8,761 nt of DNA, taken from the NCBI RefSeq assembly GCF_009711475.1, contig NZ_SMMD01000801.1, positions 1-8,761 on the forward strand, written 5' to 3'. This DNA is from Fulvivirga aurantia. GTDB lineage: Bacteria; Bacteroidota; Bacteroidia; Cytophagales; Cyclobacteriaceae. Made by a program: the position numbers and the translations under genes. Shown here piece after piece: positions 1 to 6,800 of the stretch (the first letter of the stretch is position 1; every line of letters begins with the position of its first letter). The notes under the pieces were generated by a model, which searched no databases, was not told the DNA's origin, and saw nothing but the letters and a program-made list of their open reading frames with translations.

Positions 1-27
1 GATTCCATCCCTTGGAGGGATGGAATC
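1..27. repeat. Perfect 11-bp inverted repeat (hairpin) at window edge
   Basis: The arms GATTCCATCCC (1-11) and GGGATGGAATC (17-27) are exact reverse complements around the five-base loop TTGGA. No T-run follows on the plus strand (AATAAAATTATA comes next), so a classic intrinsic terminator in that direction is not evident; the minus-strand flank lies outside the window. It may be the terminator of a gene to the left or part of a dispersed palindromic repeat, since two more palindromic elements follow within 120 bases. The structure is certain; its role is not. Confidence 0.7.
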
Positions 28-43
28 AATAAAATTATAGACC

Positions 44-76
44 AGTCTTATTAAGCCTTCGAGGCTTGGTAAGACT
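44..76 (+). repeat. Long hairpin, about 15 bp stem, probably acting as RNA from the plus strand
   Basis: Bases 44-50 (AGTCTTA) pair with 70-76 (TAAGACT), bases 51 and 52 (T,T) face 69 and 68 (G,G), and 53-58 (AAGCCT) pairs with 62-67 (AGGCTT), leaving the loop TCG. The two T/G positions are G-U wobbles in plus-strand RNA but A-C mismatches in minus-strand RNA, so the fold is best as a plus-strand transcript. It could be the terminator or 3' end stabiliser of a gene to the left of the window, although there is no long U-tract (TTAAAGG follows). A palindromic intergenic repeat is the other possibility. Confidence 0.65.
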
Positions 77-113
77 TAAAGGCTAACGAATAAAGGTATG
101 ACATATCCTGAAC

Positions 114-140
114 GAGATTCTTCGTTGCACTCAGAATGAC
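114..140 (-). repeat. Copy of the dispersed 'VILSEAKNL / CHSERSEES' intergenic repeat
   Basis: On the minus strand this segment reads GTCATTCTGAGTGCAACG followed by AAGAATCTC, which translates to V-I-L-S-A-T-K-N-L in one frame and C-H-S-E-C-N-E-E-S (starting one base upstream) in another. These are variants of the peptides VILSEAKNL and CHSERSEES, seen in many spurious short ORFs because this DNA repeat is scattered through intergenic regions of Bacteroidota and other genomes. ATTCT (117-121) and AGAAT (133-137) form the base of a small imperfect hairpin. Similarity may extend to about 103-146. It is a DNA repeat, not a gene. Identification is from memory of the family consensus. Confidence 0.75.
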
Positions 141-210
141 GCTTCGATTTAGTGTACCTACTACCTGTGATATTAAGAATTAGTGTTTAGCATTGAGATT
201 CAACCTCACC

Positions 211-1002
211 CTATCTCACGACACGTAGCTGGCCGTCAATTCTGGCTACATAAATTTTCATAAACGCTGAACCTCCATCGGCTTCCTCAGCATATATTAA
301 AGGCTTGTCACCTTCAAGGGTGAGCTCCCATATCTTACCATCATTGTAAGAAACCGGTACGATTTGCTCTCGCTCAACTTTCTGCCATTGCGTATTGAAT
401 ATATTATTGGCCAACACCTGCTCCATGTTCTCATACATAATAGAAGCATCTACAGAGAAAGCCTCTGCGGTATCTTCAATTTTTGGAGACATTTCTTCGA
501 TGAGCTTTTTTGTTTTCTTCGCACCAATCAGCGCTTGAATTTTTACTCCATATTCTTTTAGCTCATCAATGTCGGTAATTGGTGGCAAATGTTTGATGGT
601 AGCGCTATAATCAAACTGCTCGTTATCAAACTTAAACTCCTCTCCTACACTATCAGTCACCATAAAATCGAAGGAGACAATGCCTTGTTTATTATCATCT
701 GTCGATACCATTTCACCACCGCCATAAGCTGCGATATTTCCTTTTACAAAAGCATTCTCACCCTCCGGCATGGCTTCAATAGTCAATATATTGTCTTTCC
801 CAATTAGAGAAAGGTTTACTGGTATTTGATTGGTAACCTGACCTTCATTATCTATTTCATAAACGGGAAATCCGTTGATATAGCAATTAATGGATACATT
901 AGCTGAAGACACCTTCAAGTAATAAAATAGTTGTTCTTTTTCTTGCGCAGTTGCTACTATAGACAAACCAATGAGCGCCACTACCAGCCAATTCTTTCTC
1001 AT
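211..1002 (-). CDS. Secreted/periplasmic protein of unknown function
   Basis: This 263-residue protein is not one I can assign to a named family. Residues 1-19 are a signal peptide: the basic start MRKN, a hydrophobic core LVVALIGLSIVA and a likely signal peptidase I site after ATA or ATAQ. The only early cysteine (in NCYINGFPVY) is not in a lipobox, so it should be a soluble exported protein. The first half looks beta-rich, with a pattern seen in extracellular beta-sandwiches: INGFPVY, then IPVNLSLIGKDNILTIEA. A charged, probably helical middle (PPITDIDELKEYG to KLIEEMSPKIED) leads to a C-terminal beta region ending in ARIDGQLRVVR. The ATG at 1002 is chosen because it opens the signal peptide directly and has no in-frame rival. 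It is divergent from folA, with a TAnnTTTG element 78 bases upstream. No transmembrane anchor or catalytic motif is visible. Confidence 0.85.
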   Translation of the reverse strand: MRKNWLVVALIGLSIVATAQEKEQLFYYLKVSSANVSINCYINGFPVYEIDNEGQVTNQIPVNLSLIGKDNILTIEAMPEGENAFVKGNIAAYGGGEMVSTDDNKQGIVSFDFMVTDSVGEEFKFDNEQFDYSATIKHLPPITDIDELKEYGVKIQALIGAKKTKKLIEEMSPKIEDTAEAFSVDASIMYENMEQVLANNIFNTQWQKVEREQIVPVSYNDGKIWELTLEGDKPLIYAEEADGGSAFMKIYVARIDGQLRVVR

Positions 1003-1079
1003 ATTATTAAGTTACGTATTTGAACGCTTGTATAGAAAACAAAAGTGGGGCCATTCTGATCTTAATAAACAAAAAAACT

Positions 1080-1087
1080 CAAAACTA
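1080..1087 (-). promoter_or_regulatory. Candidate Bacteroidota -7 promoter element for the secreted-protein gene
   Basis: On the minus strand this octamer reads TAGTTTTG, an exact match to the Bacteroidota housekeeping -7 consensus TAnnTTTG. It would place the transcription start roughly 70 bases before the ATG at 1002. I see no TTG-type -33 box at the usual spacing, which lowers confidence. Confidence 0.4.
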
Positions 1088-1104
1088 ATGCCTATTGAAT
1101 TGGT

Positions 1105-1112
1105 TACATTTG
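1105..1112 (+). promoter_or_regulatory. Candidate Bacteroidota -7 promoter element for folA
   Basis: The octamer TACATTTG is an exact match to TAnnTTTG. It ends 28 bases before the folA ATG, giving a short leader of about 20-25 bases. The -33 region has no clear TTG at the expected 19-23 base spacing; TTG at 1095-1097 is too close. It lies back to back with the minus-strand element at 1080-1087, 17 bases away. Confidence 0.45.
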
Positions 1113-1140
1113 CCTCACGTAAAACCAAAAACTGTTTCAA

Positions 1141-1641
1141 ATGAAAATTTCCATGATTGCCGCTATTGCGGAAAACAATGTAATCGGTAAAAACAATGAT
1201 ATGATCTGGCACCTACCAGACGACATGCAGTATTTTATGCAGAAAACTACCGGTCATCATGTAATCATGGGTAGAAAAAATTTCGAATCGTTACCCCCTA
1301 AATACAGGCCTTTGCCCAACCGTACCAATATTATTATTACCCGTCAGGATGACTACGAGGCTGAGGGCGCCCTGGTAGTCAATAGTCTGGAAGAGGCGTT
1401 AGAAATAGCTGAGAAAAATGGTGAAAATGAAGCGTTTATCATAGGTGGTGGTCAGATTTATAACCTGGGATTGGGTGTGGCGCATATTATGTATTTAACA
1501 GAAATACATGAGGTTTTTGAGGGTGATGCCTATTTCCCGGAGTTTGATAAACTCAAGTGGAAAGAAGTTGAACGACTACCGCACCCTGTTGACCACAAAC
1601 ACAAGTATCCTTTTGACTTTGTACTCTACAAGCGAGCCTAA
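1141..1641 (+). CDS. folA: Dihydrofolate reductase
   Basis: Reduces 7,8-dihydrofolate to tetrahydrofolate with NADPH in the cytoplasm, supplying one-carbon units for thymidylate, purines and methionine. The 166-residue length fits the family (about 160-170). The N-terminus [20 protein letters not shown] is the typical first strand and Met20-type loop. Next comes WHLPDD, where Asp28 aligns with the catalytic Asp27 of E. coli [17 protein letters not shown] is the cofactor-binding helix region, followed by [11 protein letters not shown], the glycine motif [10 protein letters not shown] and [17 protein letters not shown] near the C-terminus. All landmark positions are present, so it should be active. 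The start lacks a Shine-Dalgarno, as is usual in this phylum, and a TAnnTTTG element lies just upstream. thyA, a frequent folA neighbour, is not in the window. The stop codon is one base from the stop of the convergent MFS gene. Confidence 0.97.
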   Translation: MKISMIAAIAENNVIGKNNDMIWHLPDDMQYFMQKTTGHHVIMGRKNFESLPPKYRPLPNRTNIIITRQDDYEAEGALVVNSLEEALEIAEKNGENEAFIIGGGQIYNLGLGVAHIMYLTEIHEVFEGDAYFPEFDKLKWKEVERLPHPVDHKHKYPFDFVLYKRA

Positions 1642-1642
1642 A

Positions 1643-2950
1643 TCAGGTTTTTTTAAGTTGAATAGAAAGCACTATAGCTACAAGCAGCATAGCCATTAGA
1701 AAATACAGTAGCACCTGCAAACTAAAGGCTTCTGCTATGATACCGATGCCGGCAGTGAGTATGGTAAAAATCCCAATGACAGTATTGGCAAGGGAAACAT
1801 ATAGTGGTCTTTCTTTTTTAGGAGCATAATCAACCAAATAAGTTTTTCTGCTTAGTCGTGCACCCCCGTGGGCCATCACTATGAGGAAGAAAACAGGTGC
1901 ATACGCATAAATGTGCTGCCATGAGTCGGGAAGCTGCTCGAAAAACGCAGCATACAGGCACGTAACTATTCCTAAAACAGCAACAACCGCCATTAATCCA
2001 CGACTGCTTTTGTCGGCAAATTTTCCCCAAAACGGACTGCTTACTGCATTGGAAATACCAGTAACGATTACGAAGAGTCCCAGCCCCTGAAGGCTTGCAT
2101 CCAATATTTCTCTGGCATATAAAATGAGAAAAGGCTGAGCCAAGGGTATGGCCATTAGCAGTGCTCGTGTAATCAGAAAATTTCTAAAATTCGTGTCTTC
2201 TTTTAATATTGTGAAGCCGTTTTTCAACTCCTGAATGGGAGTTCTCCCTCCTTCTTGTGCTCCTTTTTTCTCATCTATAGAGGCGAATAGTGCTGCTGCC
2301 AGCCACCACAATACTGCTGCAATGGCAAACAAGCCAACATAGACAATCTCAGATGTGTTTTCATTGAAGTAGAAATAGAAGATTAGACCTGCCACTACCG
2401 TGAGTACACCTCCACCAGTGGCTCTTAGTGCCAACAGTCGGCCGCGCTTACCTTTGGGTATCGTTTTGCCCATTACGTCTTTGAAGGCTATCGAACCCAC
2501 CCCGCTGGCTACACTGTAAATAAACAAACCAGCTACAATCAGGTAACCTGCCAGATTCCCATCAAGTGCATAAATGACCCATGCCATCAGTGCCAGCATG
2601 ATACCTTGCATAATCCCAGCCCCTGCCCAGAAGTACTTTCTCACAGCAAAAGCCCTTATTTTGGCTGATACGATCAGTTGTGGTAGAAGAGAACCGGCAT
2701 TTTTGATAGGCACAAGCAGACCTGAAAGACCTACCGAGGCATTAAGCACTGACAGCACCCAAGGAATGACAACCCCCGGACTCGTTAACTGCTCGGCTAG
2801 CTTGGTACAAAAACCATTAAATGCATTTTTAAAAAAACTTCCCGGAGCCTCCTGACAGGCCTCCTCAGCTATTGCATCGCAGGCACGTGTTTCTCCATCG
2901 TCAGTTATTAGGTCGTAAGTTTTCTCGGCAATGTTTGTATCTTGAGGCAT
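1643..2950 (-). CDS. MFS transporter with a cysteine-containing N-terminal extension
   Basis: This 435-residue inner-membrane carrier of the major facilitator superfamily has roughly 11-12 hydrophobic segments starting near residue 57. KGKRGRLLALR in the first half and WGKFADKSSRG in the second fit the conserved basic loops of MFS proteins; the latter is a motif-A-like G-K-x-A-D-x-x-S-R-G. A charged central loop (SIDEKKGAQEGGRTP) separates the two six-helix halves. The first 55 or so residues are hydrophilic and acidic, with Cys24 and Cys32 spaced C-x7-C. From memory, a similar extension occurs in a subgroup of uncharacterised bacterial MFS proteins. Substrate cannot be read from the sequence. 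The gene converges with folA and diverges from the SDR gene across 35 bases, so its promoter must lie in that gap or in the SDR coding region. The ATG at 2950 is the first in frame and includes the extension. Confidence 0.93.
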   Translation of the reverse strand: MPQDTNIAEKTYDLITDDGETRACDAIAEEACQEAPGSFFKNAFNGFCTKLAEQLTSPGVVIPWVLSVLNASVGLSGLLVPIKNAGSLLPQLIVSAKIRAFAVRKYFWAGAGIMQGIMLALMAWVIYALDGNLAGYLIVAGLFIYSVASGVGSIAFKDVMGKTIPKGKRGRLLALRATGGGVLTVVAGLIFYFYFNENTSEIVYVGLFAIAAVLWWLAAALFASIDEKKGAQEGGRTPIQELKNGFTILKEDTNFRNFLITRALLMAIPLAQPFLILYAREILDASLQGLGLFVIVTGISNAVSSPFWGKFADKSSRGLMAVVAVLGIVTCLYAAFFEQLPDSWQHIYAYAPVFFLIVMAHGGARLSRKTYLVDYAPKKERPLYVSLANTVIGIFTILTAGIGIIAEAFSLQVLLYFLMAMLLVAIVLSIQLKKT

Positions 2951-2985
2951 TCGAATTGATAAACAGCCTTTTTATAAAGAGTGTT

Positions 2986-3780
2986 ATGACAAAGTTTAAA
3001 AACAAGGTAGTGTGGATTACCGGAGCTTCTTCAGGAATTGGCGAGGCCTTAGCTATCGAGCTCTCCAGGCAGGGAGCCAAACTGATCATTTCTGCACGGA
3101 GAAAAGAGGAGCTTGATCGTGTGAAAAACTTATGCAAAACACCAGCTGAAGTAGCTACACTTCCTTTAGACCTTACTTTTACAGATACCATGCATTTAGC
3201 GGTAGAAACTGCCCTACTCGCCTTTGGTCATGTTGATATTCTGATCAATAATGGAGGTGTGAGTCAGCGCTCATTAGCTAAAGACACGAAGCTGGAAGTT
3301 GATAAGAAGCTGATGGAAGTAAACTACTTTGGAACTATAGCTTTGACAAAGGCATTATTACCTCATTTTCTTGAGCGCAAAGCCGGACAAATTGCCGTTG
3401 TTTCAAGTTTGGTTGGCAAGTTTGGGACGCCCTATCGCTCAGGATATGCTGCATCAAAGCATGCTCTACACGGCTTCTTCGATGCGTTACGCGCAGAATT
3501 ATGGAAAGACAATATTACGGTCACTATACTTTGCCCTGGTTTTATAAAAACCAATGTATCCGTAAATGCACTTACAGAAAGTGGTGAAAAACTTAATCAA
3601 ATGGATGATGCCCAGGCCAACGGGATGAGTGCGGCTAAATGCGCAAAGAAAATGGCTAAAGCCATAAGGCGTCAGAAAAATGAAGTGTACATAGGCGGTA
3701 AAGAGATTTATGGCGTGTACCTCAAAAGGTTTTTCCCGGGGTTATTTGCCCGTGTAGTTAGAAAGGCTCAGGTAAGATGA
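2986..3780 (+). CDS. Short-chain dehydrogenase/reductase, DHRS7-like
   Basis: This is an NAD(P)(H)-dependent oxidoreductase of the classical SDR family, 264 residues from the chosen start. The Rossmann motif TGASSGIG is at residues 12-19; Arg38/Arg39 after the second strand (SARR) favour NADP(H). NNGG at 88-91 replaces the usual NNAG, and the catalytic residues are Asn113, Ser141, Tyr154 and Lys158 (YAASK). NNGGVSQRSL, GYAASKHAL and ICPG-like LCPG resemble eukaryotic DHRS7 and 11-beta-HSD-type enzymes, suggesting a lipid, steroid-like or carbonyl substrate; this is inference. A basic, hydrophobic C-terminal segment (YLKRFFPGLFARVVRKAQVR) could be membrane-associated. An in-frame ATG at 2872 would add 38 residues, but that part is antisense to the MFS gene and precedes the first Rossmann strand, so ATG 2986 is preferred. 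A strong terminator follows. Confidence 0.93.
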   Translation: MTKFKNKVVWITGASSGIGEALAIELSRQGAKLIISARRKEELDRVKNLCKTPAEVATLPLDLTFTDTMHLAVETALLAFGHVDILINNGGVSQRSLAKDTKLEVDKKLMEVNYFGTIALTKALLPHFLERKAGQIAVVSSLVGKFGTPYRSGYAASKHALHGFFDALRAELWKDNITVTILCPGFIKTNVSVNALTESGEKLNQMDDAQANGMSAAKCAKKMAKAIRRQKNEVYIGGKEIYGVYLKRFFPGLFARVVRKAQVR

Positions 3781-3788
3781 GCAAATAA

Positions 3789-3824
3789 AAAACCTCACCA
3801 AACCGACTGGTATGGTGAGGTTTT
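3789..3824. terminator. Bidirectional intrinsic terminator between SDR and tricorn protease genes
   Basis: AAAACCTCACCA (3789-3800) pairs perfectly with TGGTGAGGTTTT (3813-3824). After one A/A mismatch the stem continues with ACC/GGT, closing on the tetraloop GACT (3805-3808). The GC-rich core is flanked by A-runs on the left and T-runs on the right, so transcripts of both strands end in U-rich tails. It sits between two convergent stop codons, 8 bases after the SDR stop and 16 bases past the protease stop, exactly where a shared terminator belongs. Confidence 0.92.
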
Positions 3825-3840
3825 GTGAATTCACATCTTA

Positions 3841-6800
3841 CTACTCTCCCATTTCGCCCAGCAATACTTCTACAGCCTTCTTCAATTGTGGGTCTTCACC
3901 ATTGGCCTTACTATCAGGCGCATTGTCTACAAGTACATCTGGCACAGCGGGTCCGTTTTCCATGTTTTCTCCAGTAGCTTTTACGTACCATGCTCTAAAA
4001 GGCATTCTCACATAAGAGCCATCGATTAAACCCTGACCCCCAGTTGAAATCACGGCACCAAAGGTAGGTTTGCCGACCAGCGTACCAATATCCAGCGTCT
4101 TGTAAGCGTGAGAGAAAATTTCTGCATTAGAGTAGCTACTTTCGTTACACATGGCTACCGATGGCTTAGTCCAGCTGGAAAGTGGCAAACGCTCACTGTA
4201 AGGATAGTAATCTCTGTACTTCTTATTTTCTTTCTGGAGGTCATCCACAGCGCCTCTAGGGATGGTGTAGGCATGTTGCTTTACGTTAAGCACGGTCATT
4301 AAATAATCGGTAGTCCAGCCGCCACCATTGTAACGCACATCGATAACAATCCCGTCTTTACCCAACCCGCTAGCCATAAGCTCTCGTTCAAATCGCTCAA
4401 AGCTTGTCATGTTCATGCCTCGAATGTGAATGTAACCTAATCGACCATTAGAATATTTATTGGTCAACTCAGAGCGCTCTCTCACCCACTCTTCGTAGAG
4501 ATCTGTACTTATACTTCTTGATGGCCTGATCACCACTTCTCGTGACGTGCCCTGAGCATTTTCTACCTTAAGCAATACCTGATTATCTGTTTCCTCAGCA
4601 AATAGTGAGTAGAAATTTGTGTTCCCATCAATATCTTGCCCGTTGACAGCGGTAATTACTTCCCCTTCTCTCAATTGACTTTTAATCTTATCGGCAGGAG
4701 TATTTGGCACTACATGAGTTATCTCCACACCATTTTTTACGGGTTTTATTTCTATACCCAGTCGGCCAGTACTTTCTCTTTGTGTTTTCTCAGGATCTGA
4801 GCCATAAAGGCCCATATGACTGGCATTGAGTTGCCCCAGCATAATATTATACATGTACCTAAAGTCCTGCGTAGTAGAAGCGGTAAGCGCCCATGGCTTA
4901 TATTTCTTTTTTAGTGCGTCCCAATCATTACCATGAAATTTAGGATCATAAAACCCTTCGTTGAGTGCACTCCATGCTTCTTCAAAAATCTGCTCTCTTT
5001 CTTCAGCGTAGTTTATCACCATAGAGGCACGATGTGGCAATCTGGTAGTTTTTTCTTTCTTGATTTTAGCCAACGAGCCGCGTGAGGTATAATAAATCTC
5101 ATCCTCATCTGTATAATACCTTAAATTACCAGGTCTTGCACCTCCTTTGGTAAGCTGCTTTATTTCTTTACCGTCCCATTTCACTTCATAAAGATCACTG
5201 CCCTCATCAAGGCCTGTTGAGGTAACGAAATAGAATTTCTCTCCATCCTTAGAAATCACAACAGAGCCCTCGTTGCCAGGCATGGAAGTAACCTGAGCCA
5301 GCCTATCATGTATCCGCTCAAAGTCGATCACAATAGGTTTGACTTCCTTTTCATCTTTCTTACCCTCTTTCTTGGCATCTTCTTCGTTAGCATCTTCTTC
5401 CTCATCTTCGAAATAGTAACCCTCTTCTCGGTCGCGTTCGGTTTTCTCATACTCTTCCCGGTTGAGCCATACAAACCAAACATCATTGTCACCGCTATTT
5501 CGGTTAGACACAAAGCCTAATTTATTACCATCTGCACTCCAAAACGGCCCATAATCACCCCTTGGATGCATGCTTACATTTACAGGCTCCTTACTATTAT
5601 CAGCCGCGTGTATGTATATTTCACTGTTAAAATTAAGGTCACTCAGTGAGTATGCCAGCCACCTGCTGTCAGGGCTCCAGGCCACACCACGAGGGTTCGA
5701 CCAGCCATCAAGTAATGTTTTGGTATTAGAAAGTTTGCCCTTTTCATCTATTTCAGAAACCTTTAATATTCCTCTTCCGACCCCGTGAGCCACTTTCTTA
5801 CCATCGGGAGAAACTGCTACAAACATTTCGTGCTCACCTGTTTTGGTAATTTTCTCAATATCTAGTTTTAGAGTTTTAAACAACTCTGGCTTACTGTCAT
5901 CAGCTGACTTTGCCAGATAAATGTCCTTTTGACCGTCACGGTCAGAAATGAATAGCAAGGTTGAGTCATTGAGCCAGGCAGGTTGCTGATCACGGTAAGG
6001 GTGGTTGCTAATGTTTACACTGCGCTTTTTCTCCTTATCATTTTCCTTGACGAAAATCTCACCCCTTATTTCCATGGCTATGTATTTGCCGTTTGGCGAA
6101 ACCACATAGTTACTTATGCCATTTGTAAAAGTCTTGCGCTCTTCCGGGTCAAAGCGATAATCAGCCTGAATATTTACTTTAATTTCCTCTGCACTGCCAC
6201 CCTCCTTCATCTTATATAATGATGTTTTTCTTTCGAAAACAATCGTATTGGCCGCTATATCAAAGTGTCGGACCCCATCATCTTTAAAATTTGTGATCGC
6301 CTCTATACCACCACTTGCTTTGCCTTGTGCATCAATCGCCTGTTTCACAATATTATAGCGACCTGAAGTTGCGCTGATATAGTAAAGCGTGTTATCATCA
6401 GACCATCTGGGCAGATAGTCGTTCATCTCATTGTCAGTAAGCTGGTGATACTGATTATTTTTTGTATCATAAATCCAGATTTCATTATCAGCCGGACCTT
6501 TATACTGCTCCCGAGCCACTCTACATGCACCTCTAACGATCGCTATGAAACGACCATTAGGAGAAGCAACCGGCATGTCACCAACTGCATTTAATATACG
6601 CTCTGGTGTACCACCTGCTGGTGATGCTGCATAAATTTCAGCATCCCACTCTACCTGTCTAAATGCTCTTCGGGTAGTAAAAAGAATTTCATCATTACTC
6701 CAGCCATAGGCCATATCACCAGAAGAATGGTGTGTCAGCCTTTTAGGCACACCGCCATTGGCGATTACAGTAAAAACATCATTATTACCATAGCGAGCTC

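Noticed and set aside
194..218. Inverted repeat TGAGAT / ATCTCA around the stop of the secreted-protein gene
   Set aside because: Only 6 bp with a 13-base loop, competing pairings and no T-run in the minus-strand transcript; not convincing as a terminator.
364..807. Plus-strand open frames of 65 and 72 codons opposite the secreted-protein gene
   Set aside because: Antisense shadows with no recognisable motif; the minus frame has a signal peptide and coherent protein character.
1646..1654. T7 run just after folA as an intrinsic terminator
   Set aside because: No stable GC-rich hairpin precedes it; the run encodes the Lys-Lys end of the MFS protein.
2872..2985. Longer SDR start at ATG 2872 (38 extra residues)
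   Set aside because: The added residues are antisense to the MFS N-terminus and have no SDR character; the family begins a few residues before the TGASSGIG motif, fitting ATG 2986.
5308..5520. Short open frames on both strands over the acidic linker of the protease
   Set aside because: They arise from the skewed GAA/GAT/AAG codons of the linker in other frames; compositions are low-complexity and no start context is seen.
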